From: Pestalotiopsis fici W106-1
Lineage: Eukaryota > Ascomycota > Sordariomycetes > Amphisphaeriales > Sporocadaceae
Direction of reading: 5' to 3'
DNA length: 64,000 bases
Assembly: GCF_000516985.1 (NCBI RefSeq)
Contig: NW_006917098.1
Span: 2,568,309 to 2,632,308, forward strand
Positions 1-12,172 of the stretch are shown piece after piece (positions within the stretch are counted from its first letter, which is position 1; each line of letters begins with the position of its first letter). Under the pieces are notes generated by a model that made no database searches, had not been told where the DNA came from, and saw only the letters and a program-made list of their open reading frames with translations. The position numbers were made by a program, and so were the translations under genes.

Positions 1-1910
1 AGAAGACATTTTTAAGGAAGCTTATATCTAATAGTTAGATGGATAAGTGGTGGAAAGATCGGCCGGAGATAAAGAAGATGAAGACCGTTTTATACGATGT
101 TAAACGGAGTATTATATAGGAGCAATTATAATATATTTCCTTATATTTTAAGCTCCGCTTAGCTACGATCGATAAATTTAAGATATAAATCGTAGATAAC
201 TGGAATTCCGATAAGATTAGCATTCGCCTTGGCTGCGTTAAAGGCAATACTATAATTATGGTAATTAAAGAAACTGGCCATTAAAAGCGCTTTTTTATTT
301 GCGATTTTAATAATAGGGAATTAGCCATTATTATGGGAGGGGGTTTAGCCCTAGGTAAGGTTATTCCTCCTTTTGTTATTTTTTAGATTTGGCCTTACGC
401 CGCTTAGGGTGATTTTCCTGAAGACTTATTTCCCGGGGATATAGCCTTTACCCGCGCTAATTATGGGTTTTCCAACGCGGCTAAATAATTGGATTATTTA
501 AAGTATTTTAATAAGCATAGCTTTATTAAATCCTTTATTTTTTAATAATTTATTAATCTTTTATCCGGTAAATAAATGATTTTATAAGAGTGGTTTAGTG
601 TGAATTATTTTGGCGTAACTCCCGATAAGAGAATTAGTACGCTAGCTAATAAAGGTGGCATGCGGCGTTTCCTAGGAAAAGAACGAATTTAGCGTATGTT
701 TATATTAGATAATTTTAGTGGCTATATTAGCTTTAATTATATTAAGTATTTTTTGCGATACGATATTATGCTATTTTTCCTCCTTTTATAAATAACCGAT
801 TATTTTTAGCCGTTAGATTTAACTGTGTTTAGGCCGATAAAAACCGAATAATAATAGGTTTACCTCGAATCTATTCGTGCGAACGAAATCACTTATATAA
901 AATCTAATTTTATCCGCGATTTAAATCGAATTTATTATAAAGGGTTTATTATATATAACCTAATGATGGGATTTAAGATGGCTGGTATGCGCTTATATAA
1001 TCTAAAATTGGTCTTTAAAAGGGTTTAAGTACGGTTTAGTGCAATTAAGCAACCATAGGTTCCACAGCGACTTCCCTAAAATGATTAATTTATCCGCTTT
1101 AAAGAATCAGCTTTTTATTTTAAAGATAAACACGTTAACGCTATGATTTTTTTCCTTTTTTTATTTTTACGATCCTATTTTAAAGAGTTGATCCGTTGCC
1201 TAAATGAGGCAGTTGCCTTAAAGCGGGTAAACGACTAATAGCTAATATCGAACTAATAGCGGAGGGAAGCTATGGGGAAGAAGATTCGGCGCACTTTTAT
1301 TAAGCCTTCCGGATTTAGGTGTGATTACGTTATAATTGAGGAGCTCCGCGAAATTAACAGAAAACGTTAAAAGGAGGATCGGATCTTTGATTTAAGAAAG
1401 GAGATGAACCTTTAGAAATCCGTGGTTAGGCAAAAATAAGTTAAGCTACGCGATGAGTGGCGCCGAATAAGCAAATACTCTAGTTATCCATACTTTGCTA
1501 GGTGGATAAAGGAAGTGAAGTATTAAGATGACTTTATTCCCTTTGGCAAATAACACCTTATATAAATTAAAGCTGCTAAGTTATTTACGCCTAAGCAGCC
1601 AGCCTGGATTATAGATATAAAAGCTTTTAAGCTTTTAATTTAGGCTATTAAAATAGCCGCTAAGCCACTTTTATAAATTAATATTTTAGCGCCGTTTTTA
1701 TCGCTATTAGTGTTAATAAATTTAAGCATTTTATTCCTCCCGAAAACGCCTATCCTATTACGCAAAATTAGTGGTAACGAGGTCGAATTTATTATTAACG
1801 ACGATGAGGACGACTATGAAGACGAAGTTAATAGTGAGCCTAATTACGAGGAAAATAAGGAGGAAGAATTGTTTAGCAGCCCCCTTAAGCTATAGCAGTT
1901 ACGATTATAC
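1..1910 (+). pseudogene. RIP-degraded pogo/Fot1-like DNA transposon (DDE transposase relic)
   Basis: Conceptual translation of a single frame (tgg at 201, still in frame at 963) gives a recognisable pogo/Fot1-type DDE transposase, interrupted by many TAA/TAG codons. Landmarks are WNSDKISIRLGCVKG near 201-245 (where intact relatives have WNFDETGFRIG), a second-aspartate region reading ILDNFSGYIS near 705-735, QPLDL-like PLDLTVFRPIK near 805-840, and IYNLMMGFKMAGM near 950-990. The stops mostly replace expected Gln codons, which is the CAA/CAG to TAA/TAG change made by RIP. The frame is kept for over 750 bp, so decay was by substitution rather than indels. The first catalytic Asp is followed by Lys rather than Glu, and no intact ORF remains, so it cannot encode an active enzyme. 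The 5' end lies outside the window; 1000-1910 is in the same AT-rich block and is less certain. Confidence 0.8.
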
Positions 1911-2219
1911 TTCTAAGCAATTAAGAATAGTTATTTTTATGTTTTAGATTTCTTAATTAGGAATTAATAATTTATTTTAATTAATAATTATAAATTAAGA
2001 AAATACTAAAATCCGTTATTATTTGCTATAAAATATGGTGGTATTCGTTGTTATTATAATGGATAATTGCTATATAAAAAGTGGTGATTTTGGTGGGAAA
2101 TTAGGTGGGGACCGTATGTTTGCTGTCCCGTCAATTATGGTGGTGTCCCGTAATTAATGTGCCCTCTACTTGTAGAGGGGCCGCAAAAGGAACGACGCTT
2201 GGACCCTCTAGTACGATAT
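1911..2219. other. AT-rich tail and transition to unique sequence
   Basis: This stretch is AT-rich to about 2080 and then becomes GC-normal. I see no gene in it. It holds a perfect 8-bp inverted repeat at 2162-2169 and 2172-2179 (CCCTCTAC / GTAGAGGG) with a 2-nt centre. Confidence 0.6.
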
Positions 2220-2301
2220 TTGTCAAATGGTGGGGTTTTTACCACTGCACCACAAAAGATTGGTTCTTAGTCATTATGCGCTTATTAGCACTTATCTAAC
2301 A
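2220..2301 (-). repeat. 82-bp direct repeat, copy 1 (SINE/LTR-like)
   Basis: Identical by eye to 2471-2552. Read on the minus strand it begins TGTTAGATAAGTGC, directly after a purine run GAGGGGGTG at about 2302-2310, an arrangement that resembles a polypurine tract followed by the start of an LTR. It also carries TGGTGCAGTGG (plus-strand 2242-2252), which fits the Pol III A-box consensus. No B box follows this copy. Whether it is an LTR fragment or a tRNA-derived SINE cannot be settled here. Confidence 0.75.
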
Positions 2302-2470
2302 CACCCCCTCAGCTTGGACGTCTTTTTACGGGCGAGCTGGAGAACTTGGTTCCATTTGCATTTTATGCTCCGTTACGTTGCTGTTATTTTTGGTTAGGTG
2401 GTCGACACTTGATTTGAACCTTTGACCTCTACGCTCAAGTTTTAGTCGGCGGAGGCAGTGAGACTCTTAA
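2302..2470 (-). repeat. Spacer between the 82-bp repeats with B-box-like motif
   Basis: On the minus strand this follows copy 2 of the 82-bp repeat and carries GTTCAAATC (plus-strand 2411-2419), which fits the Pol III B-box consensus GWTCRANNC. The A-box-like motif of copy 2 lies about 74 nt upstream on that strand. The segment ends in the purine run before copy 1. It may be the body of a tRNA-derived SINE or the inner end of a Copia-like retroelement; I see no full tRNA cloverleaf. Confidence 0.4.
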
Positions 2471-2552
2471 TTGTCAAATGGTGGGGTTTTTACCACTGCA
2501 CCACAAAAGATTGGTTCTTAGTCATTATGCGCTTATTAGCACTTATCTAACA
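2471..2552 (-). repeat. 82-bp direct repeat, copy 2 (SINE/LTR-like)
   Basis: Second copy of the unit at 2220-2301, same orientation, with the A-box-like motif at plus-strand 2493-2503. Flanking sequences differ on both sides (cacccc versus aatatt after the shared end), so the 82-bp limits are real. The copies show no RIP-type differences, which is notable beside the heavily mutated block to the left. Confidence 0.75.
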
Positions 2553-4146
2553 ATATTTCTCACCACGAACCTACACTATCGGACTCCTAATTCAGGTTGC
2601 TAGGCTGTGCTGTTCTGCCAAGACACGATCTTACCCAAAGGTGGGACTTAAAGGGAGAGGTTGAAGTATCATACACGCATACTGCATAATGGCAGTCATT
2701 GACCAAAAAGACTCGGAAATAGGCAGCAGGCAGGCATGTACTATTACGTCTCTAGTTTGGAACAGCTGATTCTTCTCGGTCGACGTAAAAGGGAGTAGTA
2801 CCGACATACCTTAAAGCCATTTACGCTAACAATTGCCTCATCTGTGCACTTTGGAGGATCTATGATATGCAGTGGCGGAGTATCGGCATGTTGTGACCAT
2901 TTTTCTTACCTACCTGCCTACCTACCCAAGACGGGTACACGGCTCTGACAAAGGCCTCTGAGCATTTACATTCTTGCTCTGTCACTCGTAGCAGCCCCCA
3001 GGAATTCTAACTACTAGTTGGGTATTCAGGTAGACTTTTCCCGTTTCTGTTGCATTTCGTGGATACCTTTATCATTGTTGCAATGACGGCACCTCCGTGA
3101 AGAAAAGAGCATGAATACGCACAATCTGTGATTGCCCGAGATTGTTGAAAAGCCTTTGCATGGTTTAGTGCTTGTGAAGTCTGTAATTGGCGCAGTCGTG
3201 GTCACTGTCAGTCTGTGTGCCTGAAAGCGCGAATTACGCCTTATTCCCGGATGGAACCATATCATAAAACATATGATCTACCCCCATCATCCATCTTAGT
3301 CATTGTTCACAGCCACTTGCCACTGAAGGATTAAACCAAACAAAGGTAGCGCGGCGCCAGAAGCCCGGAAGACGCGCTAGCAAATTGCTTGGATCAGGTG
3401 GCCTACGGCTGGTCTTTGTCTAGGTATCTAATGCATTATGTGCCTTGAAACATCCGAGATCGACGACATGGAATCCTTGGGCAGGCTTGTGACCTTGATA
3501 ATTGTTCCGAGATGCCAAACCGTCCATAGCCACCGAGAGGCGTTCCCGGCTGTCATGTCTGCCTCTTCGTTCAGCCTCGGGGGCTCCCCGATACTCGGCA
3601 GTCTAACCAAGTTCATAATCAATTCTTTCTAAGCAGAGGAGTATAGAGAACGTGGAATAATCTAGAGTGCAAGGATGAGTGAGTACAAAAGGGCAAGGCG
3701 AGATATAAATGCCGCTTGCATCAGGTTGTCCCCTCTTATATACATACCATAGAAGCCATTCGCGAATTCGGCTGCTCTTGCCGTTGATTATATCCAGCGA
3801 CTTCCCTTGATACATACCTACACAGTACACAGCTCCGAAACAAACCTTCGCCGTTCCCGCATCTGGGGACGTAGCACAGAGCCGTCCGTCCTCCATACAA
3901 TCACACTCACGGCACAACTCCCAGTCGTTTCAGCCAAACATCAAACTATCTTTGCCTCTCGGCTGTGACTCAGCAGATATTATATTGGGAGCTCTCCTCG
4001 AAAATCTTGCCACTCCTCTTTATTTTACCACTCTTTGTTCACTCTGCACTTTTCATATCTCCTGTACTTAGCAACTCCTCATTATCCCCCAAAACACTTG
4101 ACGAGACTTTTTTTTCTCTATCTATAACAGCTAAACAACCGGCAAA
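2553..4146. other. Intergenic region and flotillin leader
   Basis: No supported gene. Short open frames of up to 104 codons on either strand show no domain or splice logic. A TACC-rich run lies near 2908-2927. The last 200 bases are pyrimidine-rich, as fungal promoters and 5' leaders often are, and end in CAAAATG at the flotillin start. Confidence 0.6.
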
Positions 4147-5790
4147 ATGTCGTACAGAATCGCTGACCCCGATGAGTACCTGGCCATTACTGGCATGGGA
4201 ATCAAGAATGTCCTCATTACAAAGACAGCTTGGGTGTGGCCATTTCAAAGATGCAAACGTTTCAGGTAGCTTCTCCGCCCTGTCTGATATCCCGACATCA
4301 TCTAATCGAGTGTATATAGCGTCCAACCTCACGACTATGCCATGAACTTGCAAGCAATGACCAAGGAAAAGCTTCAATTCCTCTTGCCTGTCGTCTTTAC
4401 CATTGGTCCAGATGTCAATGCCCGCGGCGCCAATGCCAAGGGAGCTCCAAAGCACCCCTCTCAAGAGGCCGGGAACCTGGCCAATGACGAGGATCGTGGA
4501 GATGCTCTGATGAAATTTGCCATGCTCCTAGCCGAGTCTGAGACAAGCGCCAAAAGCCAGAACAGACATGGCCTAGACCAAATTGTCAAGGGTATCATCG
4601 AGGGAGAAACCCGTGTGCTCGTGTCGAGCATGACCATGGAGGAGATCTTCACCGAGCGAGAGGAGTTCAAGCGCCGCATCTTCCGCAACATCCAAGTAGA
4701 GCTTGACCAGTTCGGTCTCAAGATCTACAACGCCAACGTCAAGGAGTTGAAAGATGCCGAGGGCTCTGTCTATTTCCAGTCGCTGTCTCAAAAGGCTCAT
4801 GAGGGAGCAACGAACCAAGCAAGAATAGACGTAGCCGATGCACAGCTCAGGGGTAATGTCGGTGAGGCAGAACGCCATGGAACACAAGAGCAGGAGATTG
4901 CCAAGATCAATGCCGACACAGCCGTCAAAAAGACAGAGCGAGATGCCGAGCGCGCACGTGCTGTGGCCTCTCTAAAGACCCAAGAGGCAGCGCTGAACCG
5001 AGATGTCGAACTATCCCGCATCGAGGCCAACCGAGCCACCCAGTCCAAGGATGAAGATCTCAAGAAAGAGGTCGAGATCAAGCGTGCCGCTGCCGAACTT
5101 GAGCGTCTGCGTGCAACAGATCTGGTCAAGGCACAAATCAAGAAGGAGTCTCAGCAACAGGCGGCCGATGCAAAGGCCTACGAAATTACTGTGGATGCCC
5201 AAGCCAAGTTTGAGCAGACCACCAGAGCTACAGACGCAACAGCCTACAAGACCAAGATCGATGCCGAGACTCAGGCAACAGCAGACTACAACCGGCTGAC
5301 GAAGCACGCTGATGCTTCAGCCTACGGTACCAAGACGGACGCCGAGGCCAACTCTTTTGCTGCCGTCAAGAACGCCGAAGCACGCCTGCAGGAGAAGTTG
5401 AAGGAAGCTGAGGGTCTAGCTGCCATGGCAGAGGCGTACGGTAGGCTAGGCCAAGCATTCGGTGGCCCCGCCGGTCTCTTGCAGTACATGATGATCGAGA
5501 AGGGCACCTACGTTGAACTCGCCCGTGCCAACGCTGAGGCAATTCGTGGATTGGAGCCCAAGATCAGTGTCTGGAACACGGGTGCTGCTGGCGATGGAGC
5601 CACTCAGGATAGCGCCGCCACTATGCGCAACGTCTACCAGATGCTGCCCCCATTGATGACCACAATCAACGAGCAGACTGGAATTACACTGCCTGAGTGG
5701 CAATTCGGTCGCCTGGCGGGTGAAATGACCAATGGCGTGAACAAGAACGTTAGCGCACCAAAAATCAATGGGAGTCACCGTTCGGAGTAG
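4147..5790 (+). CDS. Flotillin-like SPFH membrane-microdomain protein
   Basis: Two exons, 4147-4265 and 4320-5790, with a 54-nt GT...AG intron, encode 529 residues. The protein starts [19 protein letters not shown] and shows the SPFH/flotillin layout: an N-terminal membrane-associated prohibitin-like domain (residues about 5-200, including the conserved [13 protein letters not shown] region), then a long Ala/Glu-rich alpha-helical flotillin repeat region (about 200-400), and a conserved C-terminal part with [14 protein letters not shown]. Filamentous-fungal flotillins (FloA type) are about this size and mark sterol-rich plasma-membrane domains at hyphal tips. The ATG at 4147 is chosen because it is in frame across the intron and begins the conserved N-terminus. 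The flotillin identification is secure; the role in this organism is inferred from the family. Confidence 0.93.
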
Positions 5791-7352
5791 AGAGACGACT
5801 GTAAGACCATTGGTGCGACCACTCCGCACTCGGCTGCATGAAGATTGTGAGAGTAAGCTTGTAAAATACGACAGGCTGGAACAGATACCCCTCGCTTAAA
5901 GTCTCTTTTGTTATCCCCCTTTCTGTCATTCAGCTATTTCCTCCCATACACCAGCTCATGAATGCATTCCACGGTGGCTACAGCAGGTTTGTTACTCGTG
6001 TCTTCTTGGTACAGGCGAGTTTAGGCGTTTTGATGTGCAAAATACCATAGACGGGACAGCGTTTATTTATTCCTTATAGTATTTTGTAGTATAAATAAAA
6101 CTCTAGCTATAGTATATGCGCCCGTATGATCGTGACTCTTCAAATCGTAGTCTTTCAACTACCATTCTCTGCGTATTCACGTATAAGCCATTTGAAAATG
6201 ACGTCGCAGAACATTGTAAGTCACTACCTTATTTAAGACTCTACAAGTTTCTTTGGTTCATAACTCGCGCCTCTTTTCCTCAAGGCACGTTCCAATTTCA
6301 TCTGAAAAATGTTCCTCCAGAATTAAACACAGATCGTAGGATAGGCATGCCGTACCTCTTACCCAACACGTAGACTGGTCGGCCGGGCCTCTCTTTTTCA
6401 AATCTTGGCAACCTCATCAAAATCAGTGACACAGAGTTGTTGGGAATTTCCAAACCTCGCGGCGAGGAGAGCCGAGGTATCTCGCAATCTCGTCCTCTCA
6501 ACCCGATTTTGTGTTCCATTCGAGTCTATTTCGAGCGCTTCAATCGTGGCTACAGATCAGCTCTAATCGCGCAAGTCATTGTCTGTGAAGAGATGCAACC
6601 AATGATTTTCTGGAATCTCTTCTCGCCCTTTCTGACGATAATGTTTTGTAAATGCGCCAAGAATGATCTCGGGTCAACTGACAGTCGACTCCGGCGTGCT
6701 AGACCGTTCTTTACAGTACTCTATAGTGTCTATCAAGCCCCGCGGGGCTCGATTTCATGATTCTGTGGTAGCAACGGTGCTCCTCCGCGCGGGACAAGCA
6801 AGAAGAGAGACATAGTGGGAGACCCCTGTCTTGACCAGCGAGGTGGTTTCCAAAAACTCTCTGTCAGAACAACGCTACCATGTGTTGCAGTGCCACAGCT
6901 GCAGGAGAAATGACCCGAAGGGGAAATATATAGATGAACCAGGCGGAAAAGCTTATTTTGACACCAATCGACAATCTCCGCCATGTTCCTGACTGCATCT
7001 TTTTCTCGGTCTTGAGCCGTTGTCCCCGGGCTTCCAAGGCCCGGATGGTGCTCGGGCAATATCCGGATCGGGCAGGCGCCAAGCCATGCGGCCACCGACT
7101 TTCCCTGTCAAGGCTATAGTCCTCCAATGTGCATATGGATGCCGGCTGAACAATATATGCCGGCGGGTCGATTTGAGGTATAACTATATATGAATCACGA
7201 CTGTTTGCATCTGTTTAATACATGGAGTCTTTGTCCAGCCCTGCACCAGAATCGAGCTCTAGTCGTCAAGAGTTGCTGCGAGTCCAAATCCTGAACCACC
7301 AGACAATCATTTCTCAGGTATATCTTTGTTGAATCGGTTCAGAAACAACAAG
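5791..7352. other. Intergenic region upstream of cutinase
   Basis: No supported gene. It contains the flotillin 3' region, a perfect 14-bp palindrome at 6736-6749 (AGCCCCGCGGGGCT), a CCGAGG element near 6470 and paired GCCGGC boxes at 7141-7146 and 7159-7164. CCGAGG-type elements are bound by Far/CTF1 regulators of lipid-induced genes in fungi, so the first is suggestive for a cutinase promoter, but it is about 880 bp away and may be chance. Confidence 0.5.
7179..7192 (+). promoter_or_regulatory. TATA-like element before cutinase
   Basis: TATAACTATATATG lies about 160 bp upstream of the cutinase start codon, a plausible TATA-box distance for a strongly inducible fungal gene. No transcription start is visible, so this is inference from sequence and position. 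Confidence 0.35.
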
Positions 7353-8087
7353 ATGAAGTTCACCGTCTCAGCTGTTGCCAGTCTTCTGGTAGCCGTCGCC
7401 AGCGCCAGCCCCATCGAGGCTGAGTTGCATGCGCGCAAGACCTACGGAACGACTTCCAACGAGTACACCCAGAACGGCTGCAACGATGTTCTTCTGTTCT
7501 TTGCCCGTGGAACAACTCAGTCTGGCAACGTCGTGAGTGATTACCGATACTACATGTATACACCATGAATACTCATATGACTAATCGCATGGCTACAGGG
7601 TGACATGCCCGGACAGCAGCTAGCCACGGCTGTCAGCGCATACTACGGCACCAGCCTCTACGTCCAAGGTGTCGACTACCCGGCCAGTCTCGATGGAAAC
7701 TTCGAGGACGGACGCTGCCCGCAGGCGTACGCGGCGAAATGGGGCACGCAGCTCGCCGGAGCCGCGACCAAGTGCCCCGACGCCGCCATTGTCATTGCGG
7801 GCTACAGCCAGGGCGCGGCCATGGTGCACGCGGCGCTCAAGACGCTGACGACGGCCACGACGTCGCACATTGTCGCCGCCGTCACCTTTGGCGACACGTA
7901 CTACGAGCAGGACGGCAACAAGATCCCCAACATTGCGGCCAGCAAGACCAAGGTGTTCTGCAACGAGGGCGACCTCGTCTGCAACGGCACCCTCGACATC
8001 ACTGCCGCCCACACCAACTACCGCCCCAGCGTCCCCTCGGGTGCCGCCTTTATCAAGCAGCAGGTTGATGCTGCCAAGCTCTGGTAA
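7353..8087 (+). CDS. Secreted cutinase (carbohydrate esterase family 5)
   Basis: Two exons, 7353-7532 and 7599-8087, joined in phase 0 over a 66-nt intron, give 222 residues. A signal peptide (MKFTVSAVASLLVAVASAS, cleavage near residue 19) precedes a short propeptide and the alpha/beta-hydrolase domain. The catalytic triad is visible: Ser130 in GYSQG, Asp185 between Cys181 and Cys188, and His198; this spacing equals that of the classical Fusarium cutinase (Cys171-Asp175-Cys178-His188). The oxyanion region ARGTTQSGNVG is present, though the following residues differ from the usual GNMG-type stretch. The enzyme should hydrolyse ester bonds of cutin or other surface polyesters outside the cell. 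Third positions are extremely GC-rich after about 7700. Cutinase versus acetylxylan esterase within CE5 is favoured by size and triad spacing, but the substrate is inferred. Confidence 0.92.
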
Positions 8088-9044
8088 AGGAGCTGCAGTA
8101 GCTAGCTACCTGAATGAGCCATCATTCGGAACAGAGTTTTGGCTTGTGGATTTCTTGAAAGAGGCAGATTGATGGAATACGATTCCTTTCTTTTACTGCT
8201 ACGTTGTTGCGTACAAATCTGTCGAATTTATCATGTACATAGTGAATGAAATATTTTGAATGATGCTGCAAATTATCGAACCAAGTGTCTCTTTGAGTGT
8301 CGCACCGAGTATCAAACTCCAGTAGCACCAAAATCCATGAAACTTACCAAGAAGCTCCAGCGCCAGGTGCTCGATTGTAAATCAATACAAGATCCGCTGC
8401 TCAGCGCCTGTAATGTGCCAAAGTTCTGTAATACCCTTGCGCACTATAAAAGAATAATACATTCTGAAAGAAATGAATAGATCGATAGCATGCGAAGCTG
8501 TTAACAGTACAGAGTATACACCGACAATGACAATTTAGAGGTGTTGGTGTTGGTGTTGCAATGTTACATGTAACATGAACACATAGGTAATGTACTGTAG
8601 CGAGTTTACATTGAGGCAGGAATGTATTGCCCATACGTACTCCGCTGGTAGCTTCCTAGGTCAGGTACTTACATATATAGTGCTGTGCCTTCAATGTTGC
8701 CTGCAACTGAACATGTGGCGCAGTCACCTTTTTCTTTTTCTTCGCGCCACAATAAGAAAGGTAGCGCGGCGCGTCACCAGCAAAAGATTCGCGAGCTTGC
8801 TCTAGCTCCAAAAAAGGCCCCGGTCATCAATTCAATCCAGGACTGTTGCGACAAACCGAAAGCTCGAGCTCGCCAGCCTCTTCCAGCAGTCGCAAACTTC
8901 CCTTTCACGCGGCAGCTGAGCTCAATCATCATCACCACCAATCGGCATTGCTACCAGCAGCCACGCCACTTCTCATAACACCAGATCGAAAAAAAAAGGC
9001 ATCTTTGATCGGTCCACGTTCGACCCCGTTGTTCTATTCTCAAG
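8088..9044. other. Intergenic region between cutinase and RVB1
   Basis: No supported gene. It holds a GTGTTG triplet repeat at 8541-8558 immediately followed by a perfect 16-bp palindrome ATGTTACATGTAACAT at 8561-8576. The final 150 bases are C/A-rich and read as the RVB1 leader. A GTTCGACCCC motif near 9020 resembles a Pol III B box but has no A box or cloverleaf. Confidence 0.6.
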
Positions 9045-10628
<1,584 letters not shown>

Positions 10629-10630
10629 GC

Positions 10631-10631
<1 letters not shown>

Positions 10632-10667
<36 letters not shown>
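10632..10667. repeat. (GTTGTC)6 minisatellite
   Basis: Six perfect tandem copies of GTTGTC start four bases after the RVB1 stop codon, so they lie in its 3' untranslated region. Confidence 0.9.
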
Positions 10668-12172
10668 AGCGTTGTAGACGGAACGTCTAAGACAACGGGC
10701 GGGAGAGCGGGCTCGTTATATTTTGCCAACCACAAAAGCCTGCTACATGTTGTAATGCGAATCAAGGGAAAACCTGGTCATGGAGAGCAAAATTGCTATG
10801 GTGTTTCGGAGTCTAATGCATGCTATTTGCCCCGTTGAGCAACGGGGTGTTCGCTCAATAAACGCATTCTGGTTGGTCGCTTGCGGCTCAACCAGAGACA
10901 TTTCTCACATATCAGGCGTCTCTGCTAAACAATGAAAAAAGTGACTATACACCATCTGCCTTACCTCAAGGTAGTTAGCCTCGTTCCGGATGTCGCATAC
11001 TTCTGCGTCTTGCTACCATTGAATAATTATACCCAGCTTGAGAGTAGTACACGTACACGGTAAATCGAACACGAGAAACGTTGCAATGGGCGACTGTAGG
11101 TTATCCCAATGCTTCGCCATTCTTTTTTTTTTTTTTTTTTTTTTGAGATTGAGTTTGACATGTACTATTGTCTTTCTCTTTGGTAGAAATGCCCGCGTAT
11201 ATGGAGAAGGCATGCTGTTTCTTTCAAGAGTGGCCTACACAATGGGTCACTTGTTCACCCACCGTAGCGAATTCTAGACAGATCCTTGAATCCCATTGAG
11301 CTATCATATTACTACTCATTTGAATGTAAAGATACGAGACTAGCAAGGCCTGTCTTCTTTTTGGCGGAAACCGGAAGCGGCAGTCATTGCAAACGCTGGA
11401 CAAAGAAGAGGACGAAGTTTCATCTGCACTAGTATACTTTTCCCGAGACACAACCACAACTGATCAGCCACTGGTTGTAAAGCATTGCGTTGTATCGTCT
11501 GCGTGACGGCCCACCGAGCCAACAAGTAATGCTGTAGTGTCAATTGCTATCTATCCATTCTGTCCGTCACTCGTGGCTTTGAGTTCATTGCCTTGTTTGT
11601 AGCTTGGAGTTGATTCATAACCCCGTCCTGGTCTGCTTTTCGAATAATGCAAAAAGTGGCACGGCATGGCAGGGCACGTCCATGTCAAACGTAGCAAAGG
11701 CATAAGGTCATTGAATCCAGTAGCCCCTTAGGATCATTGTCTATTCGCGCCATGAACGGAGCGAAGAGAACAAGCCTGCCCACAAAGCAAGACGAACAAT
11801 ACAATCCGCCAACAAGCCCTTGGTCCTAGTCCCATCCCACTGTCTCTCCTGTCCCTGCTTTATTCCTTCTCCGTCTTGAATGAGCCTCTCTCTTTTCTAA
11901 CGTCCCTCAATCTCGAATAATGGAAATTATAATTGCACAGTCTTGTTGAGTCAGTCGATAATTTTTCCAATTGTCTGCAATTGTCATTATTTTCTCTTTT
12001 GTCTGCATCCGAGCATTTCATACATTATCCCTGGAGCAACTCGATTTCCAGGTCACATAGTCAGTCTGCTGTGTTGTTACAGCTCACCCGTTTGTCTGAC
12101 TTGCCTCGCCCATGTCCAGGGAATGGTTCAATTGTTGTCCCCGCCTTTTCCTTGAAGCATTATTTTAACAAT
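10668..12172. other. Intergenic region and leader of the HMG-box gene
   Basis: No supported gene. Two stem-loops lie in the RVB1 3' region: a perfect inverted repeat at 10830-10837/10840-10847 and another at 10868-10875/10889-10896, with an AATAAA at 10857-10862 between them. A run of 22 T residues spans 11123-11144. The 350 bases before 12173 are C/T-rich; the frame there is open upstream of the chosen start but contains no ATG. Confidence 0.55.

Noticed and set aside
4039..4887. Minus-strand ORFs over the flotillin gene
   Set aside because: They are antisense shadows of the flotillin coding frame and carry no motif.
9018..9030. B-box-like GTTCGACCCC, possible tRNA
   Set aside because: There is no matching A box, acceptor stem or cloverleaf, and it lies in the RVB1 leader.
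11933..12172. Earlier start for the HMG-box gene
   Set aside because: The upstream open stretch has no ATG and no conserved sequence; the first in-frame ATG is 12173.
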